Of a DNA stretch of 64,000 bases, positions 1 to 11,500 are shown piece after piece (the first letter of the stretch is position 1; each line of letters opens with the position of its first letter). The notes beneath the pieces were generated by a model. That model was given only the letters and a program-made list of their open reading frames with translations. It did no database searches and was not told where the DNA came from. Source of the DNA: Marthasterias glacialis (taxonomy: Eukaryota; Echinodermata; Asteroidea; Forcipulatida; Asteriidae); the NCBI GenBank assembly GCA_911728455.2, contig OU452226.1, positions 12,541,938-12,605,937 on the forward strand, read 5' to 3'. A program made the position numbers and the translations under genes.

Positions 1-156
1 TGACATAAAACGTCCAATCGTTGGTCTTCAAAGTAATTTAAGTGTAGTTCAACGCCTACCTTACTTTTTACAACATAAATGCCCCATCATATTCTGAAAA
101 GATAATTACGGAACAGCAGAAGTAAACAAAATTTGATTGTAATATTTCCAGCCTAC

Positions 157-1937
157 CTGAGATTTTCACATTGTCGTTCTCATCAAGCAGTATGTTTTCG
201 CATTTCAGATCTCTGCGAGAGAATTGAAAAAATTGTATGAGGCAAAACTGGTCTAAGAATAGGCATTATTGGCCTCGAATTTTCATCCGAAAGTTGAAGG
301 TGTTGACTTACGTTTCAGTTTGTTGGTCCATAATTTAGGCTGAACCCATTATATGGACAATCTGGCAGCTACTTTTTAACTTTACACAGTACAACAATAA
401 ATTAGTCTACTCTCTCTTAAAGTTTTCGATTGAAATTTACTCTATTTGATTGAAACTAGGGACAAACTGCACAAGATTTGTCCCTGGCCTCAATCGAAAA
501 GAGTGATTTTCAATCTAATTAGAGTGATTTTCAATCTAATTTTAAGAGAGTTATATTCTGTTCGTTATTACCTTGTACAGATTGTATCACTTATGATGAC
601 AGTATGGGAAAAAATATAAACTGAAACTGAAACTATAGGCCTACATGTGTTTTATAATACCTGTGCACAACATTGAGTTGATGGCAGTGCGCCACCCCGC
701 TAATAATGTGCTTAAACAGCCGTCGGGCCGTCTCCTCCTTGACGGCACATCCCGTCTCCAGCACACATTCGTTGATGTAGGAGAGGATGTCCCCGTTGGG
801 GGCGTAGTCCATCACTAAGTAAATGCGTGTCTCGGAGCGAAAGACTTCGTAAAGTTGAATCTGTTATACATAGGTGAAATCATAACATTCAATAGGAATG
901 AGACTGTCTTTGCGGTCATTGTATTTGTAAGATTCTGGGGTGGAGACCTAACCCTGATCCTAAATTTGTAAGATTGAATTAAGAGGTCCATAAATGTTTT
1001 TCGGCAACCGAAAATCCAACAATGTTCAAATTTACTGGGAATCTACGTACCAGATGTGGATGCTTGTATGTAACCTTCAATGCATCAATCTCACGAGGCA
1101 TAAACTTGTGGATGTATTCACTAGGTGCGTGCTTCTTTGAGATCACTTTGATTGCAACCTGTATGGAGAGTCAAGACAAGAGCTTTAGTTAATGTCAATT
1201 CCAATGGACCTTTATAGTGCTGACACTATCTTTGTAAAGTTCCCTGTGTGCAATATTAATAGTGCATCTGATTCAAATCCGTATCAAAAGTGTACCAGAC
1301 TATTTGGCCTTCCGGCCTCACTTTAGTTACACTGATTTAAATGGGAGAAATGCAAGATGGATGCCCCATACATGCCTATGTGGGTGAAACAACTAGACTG
1401 GCAAACCGTCTGTGCATGGCAATTAGACCCCATTTGTATCTTGCAAAGGTAAACAAGTAATCTCCAAGTTTGTTTAATAAATAGGCCTACGTTTGCGTGC
1501 AAAAATGAAACTTTGTGTAATTTGAACCAACAATTTTCAACTTTTTGTTTCCATTTATTGAATTCGGCGCCCTAGTCGCAGCTTACCTACTACCAATATA
1601 TTGTGATTGTTTTAATTGTTAACAACTGTTTAAAGTACTTTTTATTTTGTTTTATTCCCAAATGACTTAACATTTTAAATTGTATGTATATTCTCCTCAC
1701 CATGTCATGTCCCTTTTCGTTGAGATCCTCCTTGAGTTTGGCACATCTCTCAAGTTTCTTCTCCCCGACCCTAGCCAGTCTGACCTTAGCATAGGCCCCG
1801 GTCCCAAGGGTTTTGTCCGTCATGGTGTACCCGTGCCGCCGGCATTCGGCGCTTTCTTGGGCGGCTTCTCTGGCCTTCTTGCCGCTAGTGCTAGCTCTAT
1901 GTTTGAGCTGATCGTTCGGGTATGTCATAGTAACCAT
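157..1937 (-). CDS. TSSK-like serine/threonine protein kinase, N-terminal part (cut at window start)
   Basis: Exons on the minus strand are 1937-1701, 1158-1051, 860-661 and 212-157, all with GT/AG borders and matching phases (0, 0, 2, 1). They give about 200 residues and run off the window. Visible kinase motifs are a glycine-rich loop LGTGAYAKV (residues 44-52), VAIK with the ATP-binding lysine at 83, KFMPREI in helix C, and the catalytic loop HRDLKCEN split by an intron. The last exon ends in KIS plus one base, so the DFG motif would open the next, unseen exon. KFxPREI plus HRDLKxEN is typical of the testis-specific serine kinase family (CAMK group). Oddities are a 36-residue basic N-terminal extension and a stretch of about 14 charged residues between the glycine loop and VAIK. 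The start is the first Met after an in-frame stop; Met4 is an alternative. Another CAMK-like kinase cannot be excluded without the C-terminus. Confidence 0.85.
411..553. repeat. Short foldback repeat in kinase intron
   Basis: The ends ACTCTCTCTTAAA and TTTAAGAGAGT are inverted. Inside, a block of about 21 bp reading GAGTGATTTTCAATCTAATT is present twice in tandem. This looks like a small MITE sitting in the intron between exons 3 and 4 of the kinase gene. Confidence 0.5.
1285..1380. repeat. Fragment of a foldback family also seen near 43.1-43.2 kb
   Basis: The text ACCAGACTATTTGGCCTTCC followed by a TTGGTTACA-like segment and AAGATGG resembles the interior of the foldback element at 43077-43246. 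It lies in the kinase intron between exons 1 and 2. Confidence 0.35.
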
Positions 1938-3779
1938 CTGTACCGATGTCCCTTTTTAGGCTAATAGTATAATTTTACCATTTTAAAAAGACTTTGTTCG
2001 TGAGATTTGTTCTTCCAAAACCAAAAATGACAAAAGCTCACACTTTTGACTGAAAAAGTTATTAGTGTTACTCGAGTTGTGTGTTAAAAGTGTGCATGCT
2101 TCGTTTTGTTTTCACCCCATGACATTAACGTTATTTACTGAATCTCCAATGAGGTTGCATCATAATGGTTGTTTATTTGTTCGGAGATTATGACGTTTCA
2201 TTTGTTTCAATGAAAATCCGCGCGCGTTTGTCCCATGTGTTGAGCCCACAGAGAATAAAAAAGACGCGCCCGGCCCATCACCTTGGTTGGAAAACATTGG
2301 ACGTATGTGCACGTGTAAACACGTGCCCGGCTCAATTATTGTATACGTTCCACAGCCTTGTGCGTGGGCAACGCGCTAAGCCCAAAGGTTTGTGAAGTAT
2401 TCTGTACCAAATTCAAATAGACTGAAATTTCGAAATTGTTCATGAAAGAAATTCACCGGAAAGTGCTGCGAAAGACGAACGACTCCTGGCTTGCGCGTTT
2501 GTACACACATCCGATCTAGTCTTTCTTTTACAACCGCCCAAACCCCAACCAACCTTTACTCGTTTTCCGAACGCATAGGCCCTAAACATAGAATTCAATG
2601 GTTAATAAAACCTACGGGGGGAGTGCAAATCCAGAAAAAACAAACTGTTTACAAACTTTCAAAACATTGTTTAATATGAGTTCCAAGAATTTAATTCTTG
2701 TACATTTTATTCTTTAAATCATTCGTTAACTTGTAAAAAATCAGTGACAAAATATGATTTATCATCATGCTAATATATAATAACAGTAGTAATGAATGAA
2801 TAAGCCACTTTTTATAAGTGAGTGACCCAGGCTTATACGATCTGGGCAGTGTGAAGCTAGGAAAGGGTCCACGCATTCCAATCCTTTGTAGTTTCAAAGA
2901 AAACATTCACCGACATCCAGACCTGTGAAAATACCATCAGTCGAGAGCGTTCTGCTCGATTTTTTGAAGTTTTTTTAACGGTTTTTGTAAAGAATAGGCC
3001 TACTTTAAGATAAGGAGGCAGATTCAATCACAAAGTCCTCCTTGATAAAAGCCTATCGGCCGAAAATATTTTGCCTCCAAAAGCAATACTTTCTAACAAA
3101 CAAATCTTACAATGTCATAGCACCCTAACTGGCCAATCACACTGTTGTAAAGAATCGATTTTTTTTGTCCTCCAACATCTGTCTTTGTCTCCTTTGAAAT
3201 TCATGAAGTTCAAATATTGAAATAAAGGTCGAAAGCCTGTGAAATGATTACTTATTTATTGCACTAGACCGTGCGTTAGTTACACCACGTGATTTTGATA
3301 CAGCCAGTGAGAATAAGACCACTACGATCTGACGTTTTAACTTGATCAAAAGATAATTGTGAAAGAAACAGAATAAAACCCTTTATTTTACCTACACATA
3401 ACTTTGACCAAAATGTGATATCCATGTAGAATTTCAGATCAGATTTCAAAAACTATTACTCTAAAATGGTCGACACTTTGTCAGGAAGAATTCTTTGCGT
3501 GTCCCTCTACAAATACAGTTAAAGCCATCACCAACTACAATATGTTGTCTTAAGCCCCCTTTCCCTTGGACTCTTTAACTAGGCACTGTTTCAATCAATC
3601 TAGACTAAACTCAACACCCAAAAGTATTGAATCGGACAACAGACAAGCAACTTTATGATGATTTCAGAGGACACTGCATAGCACACACAACTCGATTGTC
3701 TCAAGCAGTTTCTGTGGTTCTACTTAATGCTATACGGGGAAAACTGCCGATCTGCTTAAAAATTGCCTGCCTATGACAG

Positions 3780-3940
3780 AATGGGAGACTTTTGAACGGT
3801 CCTTTTTCACGGTTCTTACCAGTAGTACGCATGCTCAGAACTAACTACACACGCAGCACTGAGCATGTGCGCGCATGCTCAGAACTGTTAAAAAAGACCG
3901 TCATGTCTGCTGCCGCCAGCATCTCGAAAGTCTCCCATTG
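3780..3940. repeat. Foldback element, TIR AATGGGAGACTTT
   Basis: The left end ATGGGAGACTTTTGAACGGT and the right end GAAAGTCTCCCAT are inverted. A TCTGCTGCCGCCAGC segment precedes the right end, and the loop carries direct copies of GCATGCTCAGAACT. Related ends occur at 28543-28665 and near 49238. Confidence 0.55.
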
Positions 3941-4048
3941 GTCAGCCTAGCCCCATGAAAAGATATTTTTGTTCATCTGTATGTGCACTATCAGTTTCAA
4001 ACTCCATCCCATTAAAGCAAGATTATGGCATGGGTCATTCGGGATCTG

Positions 4049-4116
4049 AGGCCGTGTCCAATAAATGGCTTGGGCAGTGGACATGGCCGGTAGCCGAAGT
4101 CGCTTGATGCGGACCC
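4049..4116. repeat. Truncated copy of the AGGCCGTGTCC foldback family
   Basis: It starts AGGCCGTGTCCAATAAATGG and ends TAGCCGAAGTCGCTTGATGC, matching the longer copies at 6568, 17394, 27585 and 37208 but with a shortened centre. Confidence 0.55.
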
Positions 4117-4562
4117 AGTTTGCCATCCTTTATGACTGTACTGAATACAATGCTTGATAAAGGTCTACCACATGACCAATTGGATAGCACATTTGCTCCT
4201 TCTGATCAAACTTGCGATACATGCAATTTGAGCTTTGATGCAACACTTTCATGCAGTTGATTGCTTGACCTCAGTTTACCGAAGCCTGGATTTCAAATAA
4301 CGGCTCAAGTCGGTGTGGTTCATTGTTAAAAACTTTACCCGCAGCAGTAACCTTTAGTTTACTTAAGGTCAGGGGACAAGACTTACAAGACGTTATCACT
4401 TTCAATGAGACAGCAAACTGTTCCCATTAAATTCTCTCATCTTGAAATAGTTTCGTCCGAGAGACAAAAATCCCACAGGAGCCTAATATTCTGAGGAGTA
4501 TAAACGTCCTCATTTTATCATAATTTAGGCAAGACTCTGTGCTGAAATTTGTTCCCCCTGCC

Positions 4563-7500
4563 TCATTCTAATTTTTCATCTCCTTCTTCGACGTCTTTCA
4601 GGTCGAGGACTTCGATGATACCCTGCCCCTTGGTGGATGAGCGTATCAGATCCTCCATCTCTCTGTAACATCCAGGATCCACCAGACACACCTGCAAACA
4701 AACAGAGGTGTCTTTAACTCATTGGCAAGACTTAAACTAAAAATGTACATGGCACTTCTTGAGTTGAAAGACAATGTATAATTTGGCCCTTTTCAAAACC
4801 ACTGCTTCAATATCGTCTCAGGCTGTACGCCTGTTTGCAGGCCAGTACCGCTTATTTTGCCAAATAACTGATGGAGCCCAAGCTGCAGTGGCATAGCCAA
4901 AGGGGGGGGGGGGTAAGCTGCCCCATGTGGAACATCTTGCCCCCCTGCTCCCCGCCTCCACCCGTCAGCCTCTGGACACTGTGAAATGACCTCAACTGAA
5001 ATTCCTTGCCCCCTGCAAAAAAGATGCCGGCTGAGCCACTGCTAAGCTGGGAGCTGAAGCCGGGTTTTGGAAAAAGGTCCTCAGCCTCTGTAACTTCAGA
5101 CTCCAGAGGTGATTCTGAAGTTCAAGTTAAAATACATGATGGGAATTTGGGAGAATAATTTCATTCCCATCTCATTTCCACTAAACACACCCAGCAGATA
5201 ACCAGTGAAAATTTCAGCAATTTAGGTAGTCATGTTTTCCAGAAACTGTAAGTAATTAGCTTTTTTTTGAGATATGGTGGACACATTATGAGGGCACTAT
5301 TTGGATTGGGAAAATCTGTTAGTCTACACCCAAATCGAACAGTGTACTCATATAGTGTCCACCATATCTTAAAAAAGACTAATGGTTTATGTTCTTTGTG
5401 AGATTTTGTGGCCTTTATTCACCACTAGTTGTAAATTGCCTGCACACTTCTGACAATCAGATTGGTCAAGACAAGCTCACATGGGGGAGAATACTGATAA
5501 ATAATTAGACTGGTTGTAAAATCTTGACCACTATCAGTGTGTGTTATACATGCACGCTGTTGTTAGCATCACACCACTCCAAATGCTTGTGTTGCTGCTG
5601 ATTAGCACAACAACCACCCATAGAATGACTTACCATCTCAAGCTGCTCTCCAAACTCTTCTCGTTCCATTGTTTTTATCATCGTCTTCAATTTGGTCTTG
5701 ACCTTCTTGCCCTCTTTGATGGGGAGCGAGATCTTCAGTCTCATCTGGGCGCGGTCAATAGGCATCGTTTCTGTCTCCTTGAACTTCTTGATGACATCAA
5801 GCGCCTGTAGGACAAAGGCAAAGGTCACACATGAATCAGTTGAACAAAAGAGCCTGCACGATCTGGCATTTTGTAAAATTGCACGAGTCCTTTCGAAACG
5901 CTACCATAGTAAGTCAACATTACAGATGGCAAACTCAAAGACATTTAAGGTTGCCATAGGATTTTGAAAGATGCTGTCACCTCAAGATACATAATTACAC
6001 ATGTTACACATACACACCAGCCCTTACACATGCTCCAGTGTTTATCATTCAGTGGAGTGTGTACAGCTTGAGTCAATTACACCACCCTCCAGAACCTGCC
6101 AGCTGGCAGGCTTTGGGAGGGTACTGTTACTGGCATTACTGAGGGTCGATATAAACTGTTTCTAGGCCAGACGTGGAACGCACCTGCTGTTTTGTTCCTC
6201 TATTAGGCTTGACAGATATATGAATATCCTTCATAGCTCGCTCGATCATTCCCACAGTGTATGGCCTCTTGGTCTCAGGGTTAACACACTTCTCTGCGAC
6301 GATGGTGGCGATATCTCGAAACATTGACTCCAGCTGTTGCTGTCTCTCCTTCTCCGAGACTTGCAGCTCACCCTTGGCTAAGATCTGCAAAATAAAAGGG
6401 AGCAAATTAACCATTTAACATAAGATTTTACAATACTGAACAAACACCTTGTATTCATGCAACACGGCCAGTTGATAAGAAATCCGAGAACCATTTACAG
6501 ATTGAGGACTTTTGCTCACATTGTTAACTTCCAGACAAGTTGGCATATTCAACGATTCACCCATCTGAGGCCATGTCCGAATGAATGGCTTCGGCAGTGG
6601 CTACGGCCGGAACGCCGAGGATTCCTATTCTTCAATGTTGTCATTGCAGCCAGCGGCCATAGCCGTAGCCGAAGTCGCTTGATTCGGATACGGCCTGACA
6701 TAACTTCACATGGCCAAGACAAAGGATCGGCTGGTACCTTTGTCTAGGGTCTGTCATGAAGCTGCAAAGAGGACAATTGTATAGAATTACCTGTTTACAT
6801 ATTTCCGTCTGGTCTTCAGTGCTGAAGGCTTTGACAAGGTCCTCTCGTTTAGCACCCTGTCCTTTTGATACATTGGTGAATACGGTGTGGGTCTGCAGAA
6901 CCTCATCAATGTCTTTTTCTCTGTTGGTGATAGGAAATTATTATTGAAGGAATTATACTTAGGCCAAGATGGGATTTCTCAGGAGTTTTTGATGAATTCA
7001 AAATTTTTTATGATGCCCTTTTCCTTAAAGCCCCAGCTCAACATTGGTAAAAAGAAAACATAAATGTTCACAGATTTACGTATACCTTACATGGTATAAA
7101 GATAATGATGGTGGAAAACTTTCCTTGAAATATTTAATACATAAAATAACATCCAAAATTAGTTTTCGTCTCAGCGAGACAAAACATTGAAGGCATTTTT
7201 ACAGTTTTCTCGCAAATGAAACAATGAAATGAGCCGACATTTTTACAGGTTGGTTTTATAATAAATATCTTGATCTGTGCAAAGAAAGGAAGTATTTACA
7301 GTCAGTTTACCAATGTTGAGCTCGGGCTTTAAAGCTTTTCGAATGGCATGAAATAACCATCAATGGAAGTTAGATATGTAGCCCATATTGCGTTCAAACC
7401 CCTAAACCAGTTGTCTATGACAGTAAGTGGTGATGGGGTCTGTATCTTCTCTAAATGTAGCCCTTGAAGTTTGGGGTTTCATCTGGTGACAAACATGACA

Positions 7501-7998
7501 TAGTCAGAGAAGAAGTTTGACACATTAACATATTTTCAGGATTTGTTTATCCCTTTATATACAGACACTACATACGTCCTAGTTGCGATAATCGTAACCC
7601 TCCATCCTCCCTACGCCCCGGTCAGAGACCAACAGGGAGGATGGAGGTAGGCCTAATGGAGGGTTACGATTATCGCACATGCAAATGTGTGTATAAAAAC
7701 AGGATCTACAACAAAATGTCTTTTATTTTCAAAATTTCTACAAATTGTTGTCTGATCATGAAGGTCGAAATATGATCTGATCTACTCTGTACACTACAAA
7801 CTACAATGTTTGTGTATTGGGTGATAGTTGCGCAACAGAACATAACGTCCAATTTAAGTTAACTTACACCTTATTTCGCCACGACATAACCTTATTTTTG
7901 TAGCAGGCTATTTCAAACCTTTTGCCGGCCTTTTTCATCCTCACAATTGCCACATTTGTAAGTCTGATCTGATTTGTTGGCGTGAAAATTGCTGCCAT
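4563..7998 (-). CDS. SBDS: Ribosome maturation protein SBDS
   Basis: Five minus-strand exons (7998-7868, 6920-6791, 6384-6184, 5804-5634, 4691-4563) join in frame to 253 codons plus TGA, close to the 250-aa human protein. Recognised stretches include [69 protein letters not shown] and IERAMKDIH, and the acidic end [12 protein letters not shown]. Domain order is the N-terminal FYSH fold (about 1-95), a central helical region (to about 165) and a C-terminal ferredoxin-like domain. SBDS works with the GTPase EFL1 to release eIF6 from late 60S subunits in the cytoplasm. The start MAAIF was chosen by homology; an in-frame Met 16 codons upstream is less likely. The gene diverges from the clathrin-like gene. 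Introns hold two TIR elements (7025-7332, 7582-7678), one foldback copy (6568-6696) and one G-rich repeat (4885-5042). Confidence 0.97.
4885..5042. repeat. G-rich repeat with inverted CAGTGGC / GCCACTG ends
   Basis: It begins CAGTGGCATAGCCAAAGG followed by a G run and ends GGCTGAGCCACTG. Similar blocks with the same style of ends occur at 52317-52503 and 56631-57020. It lies in the last SBDS intron. Confidence 0.4.
6568..6696. repeat. AGGCCGTGTCCGAAT foldback element (copy 2)
   Basis: The arms AGGCCATGTCCGAATGAATG and CGCTTGATTCGGATACGGCCT are near-perfect inverted repeats around a centre containing TTCTTCAATGTTGTCATTGC. It lies in the SBDS intron between exons 2 and 3. Confidence 0.7.
7025..7332. 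mobile_element. TTAA-flanked MITE, TIR AGCCCCAGCTCAACATTGG (copy 1)
   Basis: TTAA is followed by AGCCCCAGCTCAACATTGG. The other end reads CCAATGTTGAGCTCGGGCT and then TTAA. The 308-bp body matches the 311-bp copy at 23587-23897 over its length, with no coding potential. TTAA duplications are the signature of piggyBac-type insertion; assignment to that superfamily is inference. Confidence 0.75.
7582..7678. repeat. Foldback element, TIR GTTGCGATAATCGTAACCCTC
   Basis: The left arm contains TGCGATAATCGTAACCCTCC and the right arm GGAGGGTTACGATTATCGCA. CATCCTCC and GGAGGATG add a second inner inverted pair. A relative is at 40356-40483. It lies in SBDS intron 1. Confidence 0.7.
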
Positions 7999-8556
7999 CT
8001 TGATCGGTGAAAGCAATTCGTGAAAATATATCGGTGAATTCTGCAATGGTGATTACCTATAGTTTATACCGTGATTCCCAGTCGATGAAGTTACATGCCT
8101 AGCCTGTCAGGTTGTGACCCTGCGCAGCCAAAACAACCAATCACTTCCGGGTTATGTTGGTTAATCCTTAACGCGGTTGATTTTCCAGAGAAAATTTATT
8201 CAGATTTGTTCTATACGTCAAAGTAGAAAAAGTCTCTTTATGTAACCACTTATCAAGATCAAAGACACAAGTTTTACTTCAACTATCTCGAATGGTATGT
8301 TAATATCATTTTGTTTGAAACTGATTTTATTTTTTGGAAGTCTTTTTGTAACCCTCCGGAAAAACAAAAGCAAAGGTCATGAGCAAAAAACATCATTATC
8401 GTGTTTGGTTATCGTGTGTGCATGCGTGCAGGGTTCTGAGAAATTTTGGAGCTTAATTGGGGACTTCCTTCGTTTACTCATGATTTTTCCTCGAGTCACC
8501 ACTACCTCCTACGTCTGCATAATGATAACGTAAGCCAGACAAGAAGCTGTGGAAAA
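7999..8556. promoter_or_regulatory. Bidirectional promoter between SBDS and the clathrin-like gene
   Basis: The two start codons are 558 bp apart and point away from each other. A CCAAT box (8137-8141) is followed at once by ACTTCCGG (8143-8150), an ETS/GABP-type site. Both are common in TATA-less housekeeping bidirectional promoters. Transcription start sites cannot be read from sequence, and no other gene fits in the gap. Confidence 0.65.
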
Positions 8557-11500
8557 ATGGCCGAGAGAGAAGAGGGTCCGCTCGTTGTTGTTCAGCAAGT
8601 TTTCCAGGTAAATATCTGCCGCCTCTAATCTTGTTTTGTTGTGACTTGTGCTTTTTTCACGGATGAGGACAACTCGACACTTCGACTGGTTGACAACTTG
8701 ACGTGTGCGTTTTATCATTTTAACGACAAGTCGTCCTACATGCCTGTTGACCTTTGATTTAGAGACAAAGTTCAGTATGAGTTTTATGTAAAGATACTAC
8801 CTCCATGATAAAACTAAAAGAAAGTTCTGTCCTATTTATGTTATTCCAAACTTGTTCTCGTAAAGATATTTCACAATTTAAAATTTGTCCTGAATAAAAT
8901 TGATATTTAACTTTAGACCCAGTAACTGGGGCGCTGTACTCCTTTTTTGAGATTTTTGACATTATCTGTCGTACTAGCGCCCCAGTCCGTGGTATATTTG
9001 GAAAGTGCTCCGAAGCGTTTTTTTTTCTGAATCAGTTACAAAATTGTCAAAATTGCGACAAAGACTCGACAGAAATGCTTGAAAATCGCCTAGGATACCA
9101 GGCTACACGGCTGTCAATATGCATGTCAGGGCATGAGCGAACATTGGCACTACACAGCCTGGTATCCTGCGTTGACTGCACGGAAAACAATATGAAAGTA
9201 TTTGCCTCAGCGAACACGCAATCCTTCCTTGCAGCGTTTATACACGTAAGGAAACGGTCGTTGAGTATCACGTTCAAAATGGCGATCCTAACGGCAAATT
9301 TGATATATGCGTGATAGTGGGCTAAAAATCATCGATTTGGAGGACCAAAAATGATCGTGAGTACAATTAACTGCATTTTATTTCACCGTAAATACTTGGA
9401 GAAGCCAGTAGGCGATTTTCAAGCATTGATTTGGGTCTAATTTAACTTTAGACCCAGTTAAACTGGGGTGCTGTTCAATATGTAGTAAGCCTACTCCTTT
9501 TTAAAAGCACCCCAGAAAAGTGTATGTAACTGTAAGTTCGCTTCAAAAGCTCTTATGACGAAGCAGATTTAAAACACATCTAAAAATGTGGCCAAAATAA
9601 CGACAAAGACTCAACAGAATTGCTGGAAAATCGGCTACTGGGAGTACTGGAATAGAATGCATTTAATTGTACTCACGATCACTCTCTGTCCTCCAAATCG
9701 ATGATTTTTTATCCCACTAAAACCACTAAAAATGCAGCCGTTACAATCGCCATTTTACTACTGATACTTGATAGTCACGTGATACTCAACGCCTGTTTCT
9801 TTATGTGCAACCCACGCTGAAAGTTCCATTGGTCATAATTGGCCGAGCGCGCACGCTGTGCACAGTAGCCATAGTATCCTGCGTTGACTGCGCAAGACAA
9901 TGTGCAAGTCAGGGCATCAGCGAACACGCAATCCTCGTAGTGTTAATACAACTTTTTACACATAAGGAAACAGTCATTGAGTATGACCACTCGGCCATCA
10001 GGCCATGCGGCAGTGCTTACACTTCTCAAAATTTAGTTTCCTTAGATTGGCACAATTTTTTCCTAAGTAGATTTTCAAAAATTTCCTTAGATTTTTCTTC
10101 GAGTGTCCTTAGAATTTCCTCAAATAATTGTAGTCAAAATTACAAATCACACCGTCATACAGTAAATACAACTCCATCGAGTTATAAACACATCTCAAAC
10201 GTAAGCTTAGCGTAATCAAACAGGCTAATCAAACATCCCTCTGTCCCTCAGACGCCCTGAAATGGCAAGACTTTTCATTTAGACACAAATTTACGGTATT
10301 TTAACTTGATTGCCTTGAACATTTTGTAGATTTTGCAATTTCCTTAAAATTTCCTAAGGTTTTGTAATTTTCTTTAACTTTTTCTCTTCCTTAGAAATTT
10401 CCTTAAGTCGTTAAAGTTTCCTTAAAATAAGGAAATTTACTTAGTAGTGGAAGCACTGTCCCATTTACTCAACTATTGGCTCAACTATCCTAGGAGAAAA
10501 AACAGTCACCATACATGTTTTTATCCTAGGATTATTAAGGAAAATGCCTCAACTATCCTAGGAAAAAACATGTGTAATGCACCTGTTTTAATCCTAGGAT
10601 AGTAAAGGAAATGCCTCAACTATCCTAGTAAAAAAAACATGGCGAATCTGCCAGTTTTTAATCCTAGGATAGTTTAGGAAATGCCTCAACTACATGTGTT
10701 ATAGGAGGAAAAAACAGGGACTACAGCTGTTTTTTATCATACATGGCAGTTAAGGAAATGCCTCAACTATTTTAGAAATTACACTGTGGTTACTTAAAGT
10801 TTACGGCAGCATATTTTAGGAAAACAAGCTTATTATCGAGAAAGAACAGTGAACACATCTTTTTGTTCAATTCAAGGATAGAAAGTGCCTCATTTATACT
10901 GGGAAGATACGGTTATTTTTATCAAAGTGTAACCGTTTCTGAAATGGACAGTTACACATGCAACCGTCCGTTTCAGAAGCAAAATTTAGAGTAAAAAAAA
11001 AAACGACTGCACATGTGGTCAAAACATTGCGCCTTCATTGTAGCATTTTGACTTCGAGCAATCACCCACAAAAAAACACACACAAAACAAGAGCAAATAA
11101 ATCTTACATTATATTGTAAAATAGTCTTTTCGTTCATCCAGGGTATTCTATGTATCATTAAGCAAAATAAAGCCTACATGTTGCTTTTTGTAAACAAGCT
11201 GTAATTTCGGAGGAATTTGCTCTGCCAACCATACTTTTGACTGGTTTCGCATGCGCACCAGCGATGACAACGCTGTGTAAATATCTCAAATATATTCACA
11301 TCTTTTAGATTGGTACAAGTAGATTTTCAAAAATTTCGTTTGATTTTTCTTGGAATTTCCTTAGAATTTCCTTAAATAATTGTAGTCAAAAATACAAATC
11401 ACACTCTCATATAACAACTACAACTACATGAAGTTATGAACACATCTATATCTCAAACCTAAGCTTAGAACTCTATAGGCTATAAGCTTTCTTTAAAAGT

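Larger units (their letters stand above)
1938..4562. other. Intergenic region between the TSSK-like gene and SBDS
   Basis: No exon with recognisable protein similarity was found on either strand. It holds the upstream side of the kinase gene and the 3' side of SBDS. The short open frames at 2165-2906 show no family motif. Two foldback repeats lie in it (3780-3940, 4049-4116). Confidence 0.5.
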
